Below are positions 42,548 to 51,405 of a stretch of 64,000 bases of DNA, piece by piece. Source of the DNA: Streptomyces coeruleorubidus (GTDB lineage Bacteria > Actinomycetota > Actinomycetes > Streptomycetales > Streptomycetaceae); the NCBI RefSeq assembly GCF_028885415.1, contig NZ_CP118527.1, positions 9,300,001 through 9,364,000 on the forward strand, written 5' to 3'. Under the pieces are notes generated by a model. The model did not search any database and was not told the origin of the DNA. It worked only from the letters and a program-made list of their open reading frames with translations. Within the stretch, counting starts at the first letter, position 1. Every line of letters begins with the position of its first letter. The position numbers were made by a program, and so were the translations under genes.

Positions 42548-43906
42548 ATGGGCTTCGCCGACGACCACCTGATACCGCTGGTCGACGCCGGGCTGGGCAA
42601 CAGCGCCTACCTCGTCGACCTCGGCGACGGCCGCGCGCTGGCGGTGGACGCGAGCCGCGACCTGCGCGCTTTGCGGGAGGCTGCCGAACGACGCGGGCTG
42701 ACCGTCGCCTTCGCCGCCGACACCCACCTGCACGCCGACTTCCTCACCGGCGCCCTCCAGCTCGCCGCCGACGACGGCGCCACCGTGCTCGCCTCGACAG
42801 CCGGACATCGTGCCTTCCCGCACTCCGCGCTCGCCGACGGCGACGAGACCGACCTGGGCGGGCTGACCCTGCGCGCGCTGGCCACGCCCGGCCACACCGA
42901 CGAGCACTTGTCCTTCCTCCTCCTGGACGGCGCGCGGGAGCTGGGAGTCTTCACCGGTGGGTCGCTGATCGTCGGCTCCGCTGCCCGCACCGACCTCCTC
43001 GGCGCTGCGCGTGCCGAGGAACTGGCCCGTGCCCAGTACCGCTCACTGCGGCGGCTGGCCGAACTCCCGGATGCGACCGCGGTGTGGCCCACGCACGGCG
43101 CCGGCTCCTTCTGCTCCGCTCCGCCAGGCGCCGAGCGCACCACGACCATCGGCGCCCAGAAACAGACCAACGCCCTGCTCGCCGCACCGGACGAGGACAC
43201 GTTCGTCCGCGACCTGCTCAACAGCCTCGGCTCCTACCCCGCCTACTTCGACCACCTAGCCGAGACCAACCGGCGCGGCCCCGCGATTCTCGACGCCGCA
43301 CCCTCGCTCCCCACGCTGTCCGCAGCCGCCGTACGGGAACTGATCGGCCAAGGCGCGCAGATCGTCGACGTACGACCGTTTCCGGACTTCGCCGCCGGCC
43401 ACATCCCCGGCGCCGTCTCCATACCGCTGCGCGACCAGTTCGCCACCTGGCTCGGCTGGCTCCTGCCCGACGACACCCCCATCGTCTTCGTCACCGCACC
43501 CAGCCAGGACCTCGCCGAACTCACCTGGCAGGCCCTGAAGATCGGATACGAGCGACTGACCGGCCACCTGACCATGGACGCCTGGACGATTGACGACGGG
43601 GAGCAGGAGACCATTGAACTGCTCACCGCCGACCGCATCGGCGACCGCCCCGTCCTCGACGTCCGCCAGCAGGCCGAGCGCGCCGCCGGGCACATCCCCG
43701 ACTCGATCGGCATCGAACTCGGCGAACTGGCCGCCCATGCCGACCAAGCCCCGTCGGGTGCCGTGGTGCACTGCGGGCACGGCGAGCGCGCGATGACCGC
43801 CGCCAGCCTCCTGCGACGCGCAGGCCGCCACCGCCTCGCCGTCCTCACCGGCGGACCGGACGACTGGGCCAAGGCCACCGGCCACGCGCTGAAGGCGGGC
43901 GCGTGA
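42548..43906 (+). CDS. MBL-fold persulfide-dioxygenase-like protein with two rhodanese domains
   Basis: A 452-residue protein. The metallo-beta-lactamase domain (residues 1-240) has DTHLHADF (His60, His62, Asp64), PGHTDEH (His116) and PTHGAGSFC (His183). The motif that supplies the iron Asp in ETHE1-type persulfide dioxygenases (TGD) is TGG here, and the HxHxDH His is Phe65, so metal binding or activity may differ. Rhodanese 1 (about residues 265-350, IVDVRPFPDFAAGHIPGAVS) has no active Cys. Rhodanese 2 (about residues 370-450) has HCGHGERA with the Cys in place. A GGAGG ribosome-binding site precedes ATG 42548. Likely role: oxidation or transfer of sulfane sulfur. Confidence 0.85.
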   Translation: MGFADDHLIPLVDAGLGNSAYLVDLGDGRALAVDASRDLRALREAAERRGLTVAFAADTHLHADFLTGALQLAADDGATVLASTAGHRAFPHSALADGDETDLGGLTLRALATPGHTDEHLSFLLLDGARELGVFTGGSLIVGSAARTDLLGAARAEELARAQYRSLRRLAELPDATAVWPTHGAGSFCSAPPGAERTTTIGAQKQTNALLAAPDEDTFVRDLLNSLGSYPAYFDHLAETNRRGPAILDAAPSLPTLSAAAVRELIGQGAQIVDVRPFPDFAAGHIPGAVSIPLRDQFATWLGWLLPDDTPIVFVTAPSQDLAELTWQALKIGYERLTGHLTMDAWTIDDGEQETIELLTADRIGDRPVLDVRQQAERAAGHIPDSIGIELGELAAHADQAPSGAVVHCGHGERAMTAASLLRRAGRHRLAVLTGGPDDWAKATGHALKAGA

Positions 43907-45150
43907 CGACGACGACCGCCCACGGCGGCATCCGCCTCGGACTGCGCGCCAACCTCGCTCAGTTCAGCATGCTCGTCCTCGTCAACGCCCTGGTCGGCGG
44001 CATGCTCGGCCAGGAACGCACCGTCCTGCCCCTGCTCGCCGACGAGGTCTTCCACCTCTCCGCCTACACGGCCGCCCTCACCTACATCCTGGCCTTCGGC
44101 GCCACCAAGGCGATCACCAACTTCTTCGCGGGCACCTGGTCGGACCGCTACGGCCGCAAACCTGTCCTCATCGCCGGATGGCTGATCGCCCTGCCCGTGC
44201 CCGCGATGCTCGCCTGGGGCCCGTCCTGGGGCTGGATCATCGCCGCCAACGTCCTACTCGGCGTCAACCAGGGCCTGACCTGGTCCACCACCGTCATCAT
44301 GAAGATCGACCTGGTCGGCCCCCAGCGCCGTGGACTGGCCATGGGCTTCAACGAAGCAGCCGGCTACGGCGCGCTCGCGGTCACCGCGATGGCCACCGGC
44401 GCCATCGCCGAACACGCCGGACTACGCCCCGAGCCCTTCCTGCTCGGCGCCGCCTACCTCGTCCTCGCCCTGGCCCTGTCGACCCTCGCCGTCCGAGAGA
44501 CCCGCGACCACGCCCGCGCCGAAGCCGCCCTCCACCCCGCACAGACCACCACGGACATGTCCACGGCGCAGATCGCCCGCCACACCAGCCTCACCGACAA
44601 GGCACTGTCCGCCGCCAGCCAGGCCGGCATGGTCAACAACCTCAACGACGCCCTCGCCTGGGGCATCTTCCCGCTGCTCTTCGCCGCGCACGGCCTGTCC
44701 GTCGCCCAGATCGGCGTCCTCGCCGCCCTCTACCCGGCCGTCTGGGGTGCGGGCCAGATGCTCACCGGCTGGTGGTCCGACCACATCGGCCGCAAGCACC
44801 TCATCACCGCGGGCCTGCTGCTCCAGGCCGCCGCCATTGGCCTCGTCGCCGCCGCGACCACGTTCCCCGCCTGGGCGCTCGCCCAGGCCCTGCTCGGCAT
44901 CGGCACCGCACTGGTCTACCCGACGTTGCTCGCCGTCATCGGCGACGTCGCCCATCCCGCCTGGCGCGCCCGCGCCGTCGGCGTCTACCGCCTGTGGCGC
45001 GACGGCGGCTTCGCCGTCGGCGCCCTGCTGGCCGGCATCCTCGCCGACGCCTACGGCATCACCACCGCGATCTGGGCTGTCGCCGCCCTCACCGCCGTCT
45101 CCGGCCTGATCGTCGCGGTCCGCATGTACGAAACTCACGCACGCTCATGA
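43903..45150 (+). CDS. MFS transporter of the sulfur locus
   Basis: A 415-residue, 12-helix major-facilitator protein; GTG 43903 overlaps the stop of the preceding gene (GTGA), so the two are translationally coupled. Motif A is clear twice: AGTWSDRYGRKPVLIAG (about residues 75-91) and TGWWSDHIGRKHLITAG (about residues 288-304). MVNNLNDALAWGIFPLLF lies in helix 7. Coupling to an MBL-rhodanese gene suggests transport of a sulfur compound (sulfite, thiosulfate, organosulfur). The direction and substrate are not evident. Confidence 0.8.
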   Translation: MTTTTAHGGIRLGLRANLAQFSMLVLVNALVGGMLGQERTVLPLLADEVFHLSAYTAALTYILAFGATKAITNFFAGTWSDRYGRKPVLIAGWLIALPVPAMLAWGPSWGWIIAANVLLGVNQGLTWSTTVIMKIDLVGPQRRGLAMGFNEAAGYGALAVTAMATGAIAEHAGLRPEPFLLGAAYLVLALALSTLAVRETRDHARAEAALHPAQTTTDMSTAQIARHTSLTDKALSAASQAGMVNNLNDALAWGIFPLLFAAHGLSVAQIGVLAALYPAVWGAGQMLTGWWSDHIGRKHLITAGLLLQAAAIGLVAAATTFPAWALAQALLGIGTALVYPTLLAVIGDVAHPAWRARAVGVYRLWRDGGFAVGALLAGILADAYGITTAIWAVAALTAVSGLIVAVRMYETHARS

Positions 45151-45257
45151 CGAGCTGATCTCGTACGCCCACGGTCCCGTCGGCAGCTGCGTCACAGCGA
45201 GGGCCGCCGTGGACGCCGGTGGTTTCGGCGGGCGGCACTCATGGGCGTGGCAGTCGG

Positions 45258-46763
45258 TCAGTGGCTGCCGGTCAGTTCGCCGCTGAGCTTTTGGTGGATC
45301 CGGGCGCTCGCCTTGTTCAGGCCGATGATCTCGACGCTCTTGCCGCGCTGGGCGTACTTGGTCTCGATCGCATCCAGGGCGGCGACGGAGGAGGCGTCCC
45401 AGATGTGGGCGGCGCTCAGATCGATGACGACCTTGTCGGGGTCGGTGGCGTAGTTGAACTGGCCGACGAGGTCGTTGGAGGAGGCGAAAAACAGTTCGCC
45501 GGTCACGGAGTAGACCACACTGCTGCCGTCGGGATCGGTGACTGCCGTGACATTCGCGAGGTGGGCGACGCGCTTGGCGAAGATGACCATGGCGGTGACG
45601 GAGCCGACGACGACGCCGATGGCGAGGTTGTCGGTGGCGACCACGCAGGCGACGGTGATGACCATGACGGCGATCTCCCCGGCGGGCATCCGCCTGAGGG
45701 TCTTCGGGGCGATGGAATGCCAGTCGAAGGTCGCGAACGACACCATGACCATCACCGCGACCAGGGCCGCCATGGGGATGTCGGAGACGACCGGACCGAA
45801 GAGGATGCACAGCACCATCAGGAAAGAGCCCGCCAGGAACGTGGACAGGCGGGTACGGGCGCCGGACACCTTCACATTGATCATCGTCTGGCCGATCATC
45901 GCGCAGCCACCCATGCCGCCGAAGAAGCCGGTGACGATGTTGGCGATGCCCTGCCCGATCGACTCTCGCGTCTTGGAGGAGTGGGTGTCGGTGATGTCGT
46001 CGACCAGCTTGGCCGTCATCAGAGACTCCATCAGACCAACCAGCGCCATCGCGAGCGCGTAGGGAGCGATGGTGGTCAGGGTGTTCATCGTGAACGGCAC
46101 ATCCGGCAGGCCCGGTACCGGCAGGGAGGACGGCAGGTCGCCCTTGTCGCCCACGGTCGGCACCGCGATGCCGGCGGCGACCGTGATCACGGTGAGGATG
46201 ACGATGGACACGAGCGGAGCCGGGATCACTGTGGTGACCTTCGGGAAGAACACCATGAGCGCCAGCCCGGCGGCAATGAGCGGGTAGACGGGCCAGGGCA
46301 CGTCGTGCATCTCTGGGACTTGGGCCATGAAGATCAGGATGGCGAGGGCATTGACGAAGCCGACCATCACGCTGCGGGGCACGAACCGCATCAGCTTGGC
46401 GACGCCGAGCGCGCCGAGGACGATCTGGAAGACGCCGGCCAGGATGACGGCGGCGACCAGGTATCCGAAGCCGTGCTCGCGGTTGAGCGGAGCGATGACC
46501 AGGGCGACGGCGCCGGTCGCAGCCGAGATCATCGCGCGGCGTCCGCCGACGATCGAGATGGTCACGGCCATGGTGAAGGACGCGAACAGGCCGATCGCCG
46601 GGTCGACCCCGGCGATGATGGAGAACGAGATCGCCTCGGGGATCAGCGCGAGGGCGACCACCAGGCCGGCCAGGACCTCGGTGCGCCAGACCTTCGGGTC
46701 GGACAGCCAGTCGGGGCGCAGGCCGCGCAGCCGCGCGGCCGGGGACAGTGCGGAGGTAGACAA
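45258..46763 (-). CDS. SulP-family sulfate permease with STAS domain
   Basis: A 501-residue inner-membrane protein, oriented tail-to-tail with the MFS gene. The SulP signature is present: LVVALALIPEAISFSIIAGV then DPAIGLFASF in the first helices, and NIVTGFFGGMGGCAMIGQTM in the core. The cytoplasmic STAS domain spans about residues 390-500 (VTGELFFASSNDLVGQFNYA; VVIDLSAAHIWDASSVAALD). The whole protein is intact. It probably takes up sulfate or another inorganic anion. The MerR gene lies divergently 415 bp upstream, which suggests regulation by it. Confidence 0.85.
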   Translation of the reverse strand: MSTSALSPAARLRGLRPDWLSDPKVWRTEVLAGLVVALALIPEAISFSIIAGVDPAIGLFASFTMAVTISIVGGRRAMISAATGAVALVIAPLNREHGFGYLVAAVILAGVFQIVLGALGVAKLMRFVPRSVMVGFVNALAILIFMAQVPEMHDVPWPVYPLIAAGLALMVFFPKVTTVIPAPLVSIVILTVITVAAGIAVPTVGDKGDLPSSLPVPGLPDVPFTMNTLTTIAPYALAMALVGLMESLMTAKLVDDITDTHSSKTRESIGQGIANIVTGFFGGMGGCAMIGQTMINVKVSGARTRLSTFLAGSFLMVLCILFGPVVSDIPMAALVAVMVMVSFATFDWHSIAPKTLRRMPAGEIAVMVITVACVVATDNLAIGVVVGSVTAMVIFAKRVAHLANVTAVTDPDGSSVVYSVTGELFFASSNDLVGQFNYATDPDKVVIDLSAAHIWDASSVAALDAIETKYAQRGKSVEIIGLNKASARIHQKLSGELTGSH

Positions 46764-47102
46764 GAAAAGTACCTGTCGTGCTCGGGCACGCCCGGCATCA
46801 CTCGGGGCGTGCGGGAAGGCGCAGGAAGGCCGGGACGGCCATCCGCGAAACCCACGTACGGCGGGCTGAAGTCAGAAGGAAGCAGCGGCCGAGAGCTGGG
46901 ATCCGCGGGGCTGCTCAGGGGCGAAGGATCACGGCGGGCAGGCGGCGGCGCTGGGCGTCATGGGCATGCGCACGCTCTCTCCTGCAGGCATCGGTCTTCG
47001 CCGGGGGCATCGTCGGCCCCGACACGGCTGACGGTCACGGGAACGATCCATCCCGCACCATGGGAGCGGGGACGGCGTGGAATCGACCCCGACGATCACT
47101 TA
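46764..47102. other. Intergenic region between SulP and MerR genes
   Basis: No gene recognised. The leader of the SulP gene lies at the left; the MerR operator begins at 47103. A long open frame crossing this region on the plus strand is a by-product of GC content. Confidence 0.5.
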
Positions 47103-47126
47103 CTCTACCCTAACGTTACAGTAGAG
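47103..47126. promoter_or_regulatory. MerR-type operator
   Basis: CTCTACCC-TAACGTTA-CAGTAGAG: a 24-bp dyad with 10 of 12 matching pairs, 52 bp upstream of the merR start. Length and symmetry are typical of MerR operators lying between -35 and -10. It could control merR and the divergent SulP gene. Confidence 0.6.
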
Positions 47127-47177
47127 ATCGAGGTCGGCCGTCTGTGGCCTTGGCGACAGATGAGGAAGGGCGCCCGC

Positions 47178-47588
47178 GTGAGCAGCGAGCACATGCAGAT
47201 CGGCGAGGTCGCCGCACGGACCGAGCTGTCGCTGCGCACCATCCGGCACTACGAGGAGACCGGCCTGGTCATCCCCTCCGCCCGCTCCCAGGGCGGCTTC
47301 CGCCTCTACGCCGAGGCCGACGTGGCCCGCCTGATGGTCATCCGCCGCATGAAGCCGCTCCGCTTCACCCTGGACGAGATACGCGATCTGCTGGAGGCCA
47401 CCGACCGCCTCGACTCCGACGAAGAGCTGACGGCGGACGAGCGGGAGACCCTGCTGGATCGCGTCCGCGGATACGAACAGGGCGCCGCCGAGCAGGTGGA
47501 GAAGCTCCGCACCCAACTGGCGCGGGCCGAGGAATTCGCCGCCACGCTGCGCGAGCGCCTGGCACGGGACCAGGCCTCCGTACCTTAG
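47178..47588 (+). CDS. MerR-family regulator
   Basis: A 136-residue protein. MQIGEVAARTELSLRTIRHY and EETGLVIPSARSQGGFRLYA form the HTH and wing; LMVIRRMKPLRFTLDEIRDL is the second HTH-like part; residues 90-130 form a coiled coil (GAAEQVEKLRTQLARAEEFA). There is no Cys cluster for metal sensing, so it is not a MerR-metal or SoxR type. GTG 47178 with GAGGAAGGG upstream is chosen; ATG 47160 is possible. The stop codon TAG is part of the TTAG target duplication of the IS701-type element that follows directly. Probably controls the SulP gene. Confidence 0.8.
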   Translation: MSSEHMQIGEVAARTELSLRTIRHYEETGLVIPSARSQGGFRLYAEADVARLMVIRRMKPLRFTLDEIRDLLEATDRLDSDEELTADERETLLDRVRGYEQGAAEQVEKLRTQLARAEEFAATLRERLARDQASVP

Positions 47589-47685
47589 TACTCCAGTTGC
47601 ACTTCGCTATCTCTGCTGGTCAGAGGCATGTTCTCGAGTCTATTCGGCTGCCGTGGCGTCAGGTGCCGGAAGTTCGTAACCTCCA
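47589..47685. repeat. Left 97-bp terminal inverted repeat
   Basis: Starts TACTCCAGTTGCACTTCGCT and ends GAAGTTCGTAACCTCCA; exact reverse complement of 49016-49112. The transposase start lies 16 bp inside, so the repeat includes the promoter region. Confidence 0.9.
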
Positions 47686-47700
47686 CCGCGGCGGTCCGTT

Positions 47701-48948
47701 GTGATTGTCATGCAGGATGTGCGGCCCGACGTCTGGTCGGCGGAACTGGAAGAGGTACTTGTTCGGGTGGGTCACCGGTTCGGGCGGGTGGACCTAAGGC
47801 GGCAGATGCGGGCCTATGTGAACGGTCTGCTTGGCCCGGTGGGCCGGAAGAACAGCTGGCAGCTGGCTGAGTACGCAGGCCACCGCACCCCTGCGGGCCT
47901 GCAGAATCTGCTGAACCGTGCACGCTGGAGTCATGACGAGGTGCGTGACGACCTGCAGGAGTACGTCGCCGAGAGACTCGGGGAGCCGGGCGGTGTTCTG
48001 ATCATCGATGACACCGGCTTTCTGAAGAAGGGCACGGTCTCAGCCGGCGTCCAGCGGCAGTACTCGGGGACTGCCGGCCGCACGGAGAACTGCCAGATCG
48101 GGGTCTTCGCCGCCTACGCTTCCCGGCGCGGACGGGCGCTGGTGGACCGGGAGTTGTATCTGCCGAAGTCCTGGACGGCGGACCGGGACCGCTGCGAGGC
48201 GGCGAAGATACCCGACGACCTCGAGTTCGCGACCAAGGGCGACCTCGCCAAAGCTATGATCCAGCGAGCCCTGGCCTCGCCACTGCCCATCGCCTGGGTG
48301 ACTGCAGACTCGGCCTATGGCCAGGAATGGCGGCTGCGGCGGATGCTGGAGGAAGCCGGCGTCGGCTACGTCCTGGCCGTCCCGAAGTCCCAGCCCGTCC
48401 CCGCGCTGGGCCGGATCGATTTCGTCATCGCCCAAGCGCCGGATGAAGCCTGGGAACGCCATTCCTGCGGTGACGGAGCGAAGGGGCCTCGCGTCTACGA
48501 CTGGGCCGCGGCGAAACTGCCGGCCATCCACGACTTCGACGGCGATCAGCCCACGCACGACCGGTGGGTCCTGGCCCGCCGCAGCCTCGCCCGCCCGGAA
48601 GAGGTCGCCTACTACCTCGCCTACGCACCCGCCGGCACAGAGGTTCCCGAGCTGGCCCGGATAGCCGGCAGCCGGTGGGCGATCGAGGAGTGCTTCCAGA
48701 GCGCGAAGAACGAATGCGGCCTGGACCAGTACGAGGTCCGACGCTATCCGGGCTGGTACCGGCACATCACCCTCGCCATGCTGGCCCACGCCTTCCTCGC
48801 GGCCATGTCCGCCACCGCAACGACGGCAAGGGGGGTCGCAGAAACGGTTCCGGTGCCCTTGCACCCCTCACCGTGGCAGAAGTCCGGCGGCTCCTGGCAG
48901 TTCACCGTCCCCCACCGACACACCGGCGGAAAACCGATCACGCGCTGA
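47701..48948 (+). CDS. IS701-family transposase, C-terminus probably frameshifted
   Basis: A 415-residue DDE transposase. The catalytic residues are visible: VLIIDDTGFLKKG (Asp103/104), IAWVTADSAYGQEW (second Asp, about residue 200) and RWAIEECFQSAKNECG (Glu, about residue 325). After ATATTARG near 48830 the frame gives a non-family tail (ETVPVPLHPSPWQKSG). The expected end (PLTVAEVRRLLAVHRPPPTH; WSWWRRRHQATARRCHY) lies in another frame after a GGGGGG run. One lost or gained G would explain it. The catalytic core is intact; activity with the altered tail is uncertain. Confidence 0.8.
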   Translation: MIVMQDVRPDVWSAELEEVLVRVGHRFGRVDLRRQMRAYVNGLLGPVGRKNSWQLAEYAGHRTPAGLQNLLNRARWSHDEVRDDLQEYVAERLGEPGGVLIIDDTGFLKKGTVSAGVQRQYSGTAGRTENCQIGVFAAYASRRGRALVDRELYLPKSWTADRDRCEAAKIPDDLEFATKGDLAKAMIQRALASPLPIAWVTADSAYGQEWRLRRMLEEAGVGYVLAVPKSQPVPALGRIDFVIAQAPDEAWERHSCGDGAKGPRVYDWAAAKLPAIHDFDGDQPTHDRWVLARRSLARPEEVAYYLAYAPAGTEVPELARIAGSRWAIEECFQSAKNECGLDQYEVRRYPGWYRHITLAMLAHAFLAAMSATATTARGVAETVPVPLHPSPWQKSGGSWQFTVPHRHTGGKPITR

Positions 48949-49015
48949 GCTGGTCCTGGTGGCGGCGCCGCCACCAGGCAACCGCACGACGCTGCCACTA
49001 CCGTCGCCGTCACGA

Positions 49016-49112
49016 TGGAGGTTACGAACTTCCGGCACCTGACGCCACGGCAGCCGAATAGACTCGAGAACATGCCTCTGACCAGCAGAGATAGCGAAGT
49101 GCAACTGGAGTA
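49016..49112. repeat. Right 97-bp terminal inverted repeat
   Basis: Exact reverse complement of 47589-47685. An RNA or single strand copying either whole element would fold back over 97 bp. Confidence 0.9.
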
Positions 49113-49162
49113 TTAGTACTGCAACGGTGCTTGTGCTGATTGCTGACCAGTTTCAGGGACTG

Positions 49163-49865
49163 TGTCCGCGCCGTTTGTAGTGACTGAGGCGGGCCTGACG
49201 TTGCCGTCTGCGTCGCCATGTCGACCAGTGCAGGATGTGGTCGATGGGTGCGGGCCGGCGGTCGGTGAGGCGGGCGATCAGGCGTCGGATCTCGGCGAGG
49301 CTGTAGTGGATGAGCTGGGAGGATCCGTTTCTGCTTTCTCCGCATCCAGCTGGCGGGCTCGCAGGACGGTCAGGCAGGCGTGGGCGGCCATGGCCAGGGT
49401 CATGTGGCGGTGCCAGCCGGGATAGCGGCGGACCTGGTAGTCGTCCAGGCCGCATTCCTGCTTCGCGCTCTGGAAGCATTCCTCCACGGCCCAGCGGCTG
49501 CCCGCGACGTGGATCAGCTCGTCCAGGGTCGTGTCGGCCGGACAGCAGGCGATGTAGTAGGAGATCTCGTCCGGGCGGCTGACGCTGCGGCGGGCGAGGA
49601 CCCAGTGGCGCGGTCAGGCCGGTGCCACGGCCTCACCTCGACCCGCGCCCAGTCATAGATTCGCCGGCCGTGGACGCCGTCGCCGCAGGACCGGCGTTTC
49701 CACTTCTGCCGGGGCAGGCCGGGAAAGAGGTCGTGGACGGGGTGATCGAGTGCCCATCGGGTGACGACGGTGTCGTGGCGGGTGGTGGCCATGACGTGGA
49801 AGACGTCCGCCTGCTCGAGCTCGTAGCGCCAGCCTGCGATGAGAACCGCAAACTCGTCCTGCAGT
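49163..49865 (-). pseudogene. Second IS701-type transposase remnant
   Basis: Pieces in several frames: MATTRHDTVVTRWALDHPVH and RRSCGDGVHGRRIYDWARVE, then EECFQSAKQECGLDDYQVRR (catalytic Glu) YPGWHRHMTLAMAAHACLTV, then YSLAEIRRLIARLTDRRPAP and WSTWRRRRQRQARLSHYKRR-stop. The N-terminal half is absent and at least two frameshifts occur. It is a different, diverged IS701 element, opposite in direction to the complete one next to it. Confidence 0.7.
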
Positions 49866-50027
49866 GCAAGAAGTACGCGCCCCTGGTTCTGTCGGTAGTT
49901 GGTGACGTCAGTTGTTCGTGAAAGCTGACGGCACCAGGTGATGGCCCAGAAAGATGTTCGCGAATTCTGACGTCACCATCGGGGTTGCGGTGTCAAGCTG
50001 GATGTGCTCAGTAAAGGAGCACCCCCG

Positions 50028-50345
50028 ATGCCGCCTGGCCAGTCGAAGGTCGAGTTGTACGCCGCGCTGCGGCGCGACTCCCGCGATGGCATGTCGAACC
50101 GGGCGTTGCAGTGCAAGTACGGCGTCACCTGGAGCACGGTCACACAGGCCCTGACCTCGGCTTGGCCGCAGCAACGCACCGACAACCGCTTCGGCGCGGC
50201 CGTCGAAGCTGGATCCGTTCACGCTGCTGATCGACGAGATCCTGCTCATTGATCTGGACGCGACCAGGAAACAGCGCCACACCGTCACCCCGGATCTACC
50301 GCCGTCTGATCGACGAGCACTCCTCGTCCGAGGCGTTGCGTTGAC
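50028..50345 (+). pseudogene. istA N-terminal remnant (first copy)
   Basis: ATG 50028 opens PPGQSKVELYAALRRDSRDG then MSNRALQCKYGVTWSTVTQA LTSAWPQ, the HTH of IstA; after frameshifts LDPFTLLIDEILLIDLDATR and RIYRRLIDEHSS follow, then a stop. It corresponds to the first 100 residues of the second istA copy starting at 51406. The DDE domain is missing. Confidence 0.7.
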
Positions 50346-50417
50346 CACTTGAACCCGCACCCCGCAAGCGTCCTGCGAGCAACCGCGCGGTCCGGCCAGG
50401 GACTGAGAGTCCGGTGT

Positions 50418-51191
50418 TTATACCTTGCTCGCGACCACCATGTAATTCTCGGCCTCAAGATCGAACGTGCTCAGTTCCGTTTGGAGTCCGACCCGGTGCA
50501 GCTCGACTTCGAGTTCCTCGTACCGGTAGGGCCAGCAGGACAGCAGTTCCGAGCGGACAAGAACCAACCCGGTCGCATCAACTTGCGCGATCGCAATCTC
50601 GATGTGGTGCTCCTCCTCCCAATGCGGCGCAATCTCCCAGCGGTAGACCACGACGGCATCGCGACCGTTCCGGCGGACGAGTCGGTCACTGATCTCCAGC
50701 CGGGAACCTCTGGCCCTCACGAGTTCCCAAGTGCGGGATGTGAGTACCAAGCGCCCGCCGGGGCGCAGAAGCCGTGACATCGACTCCAGAGCAGCACCCC
50801 TGCCTGTCGCGCCCGCGGCATGGTGAAGCGAGTTGCCAACGCAGAACACAATGTCGAACGTGTTGTCATGGAAATGGTCGGGCAACTCTTCCCAGTTCGC
50901 CCGTACGGCCCGGACGGATGCCCCGAACTCCTCAGACAACTCTGCGGTTCGACGAACCATCGCCTCGCTTGCGTCAGTTGCGACAACCTGCATGCCACGA
51001 CCGGCGAGGCCAACCGCCAACTGTCCGGTTCCGCACGAACAGTCGAGGACGTGAGCGTTCGACGGCAGGAGATTGAGGACGTCGTCGAACGACGCAGCGA
51101 ACTCGGCTGGAGGCAACTTTGCATCCGAGATGAGCCATTCGTACACCTCGGCAAGCACGTCATAGCCTGTCACAACCACTACCTCCGTCAC
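50418..51191 (-). CDS. SAM-dependent class I methyltransferase (IS21 cargo)
   Basis: A 257-residue protein with the class I Rossmann methyltransferase motifs: DVLAEVYEWLISDAKL at the N-terminus, motif I HVLDCSCGTGQLAVGLAGRG (about residues 48-67), motif II VVATDASEAMV, motif IV DIVFCVGNSLHHA (about residues 112-124) and RLLRPGGRLVLTSRTWE. The C-terminal beta part (HWEEEHHIEIAIAQVDATGL) is specific to small-molecule methyltransferases of this type. ATG 51191. It is less GC-rich than most neighbours and has a whole upstream gap of 100 bp. Substrate unknown. It sits between two IS21 left ends. Confidence 0.8.
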   Translation of the reverse strand: MTEVVVVTGYDVLAEVYEWLISDAKLPPAEFAASFDDVLNLLPSNAHVLDCSCGTGQLAVGLAGRGMQVVATDASEAMVRRTAELSEEFGASVRAVRANWEELPDHFHDNTFDIVFCVGNSLHHAAGATGRGAALESMSRLLRPGGRLVLTSRTWELVRARGSRLEISDRLVRRNGRDAVVVYRWEIAPHWEEEHHIEIAIAQVDATGLVLVRSELLSCWPYRYEELEVELHRVGLQTELSTFDLEAENYMVVASKV

Positions 51192-51405
51192 GCGGCAGAC
51201 TCACGGTAGGACGTCAGTCCATCAGCGGAGCAAGCCGGGCACCAATGGTTTTCGCAAGGATGGCTCTGACGGTGTTTGTGGGTTGTCAGTTGTCCGTCTG
51301 AGTGGATGTCACCGGCTGGTTAGCTGGGAAGTTGTTCGTGAGAAGTAGTGTCACTCGCGGGGTTGCGGTGGCAAGGTGAATGTGCTCAGTGAAGGAGCAC
51401 CGCCG

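Larger units (their letters stand above)
47589..49112 (+). mobile_element. Complete IS701-type element with 97-bp perfect inverted repeats
   Basis: A 1524-bp element flanked by the 4-bp direct repeat TTAG (47585-47588 and 49113-49116), the size and type of target known for IS701. Its ends 47589-47685 and 49016-49112 are perfect 97-bp inverted repeats, much longer than the 20-30 bp usual in this family. It carries one transposase gene. It inserted exactly at the merR stop codon without destroying it. Confidence 0.85.

Noticed and set aside
45219..47588. 789-codon open frame on the plus strand covering the SulP gene and merR
   Set aside because: Its first 500 codons are antisense to a clear SulP permease and read as His/Asp/Gly-rich low-complexity sequence; only the merR part is coding.
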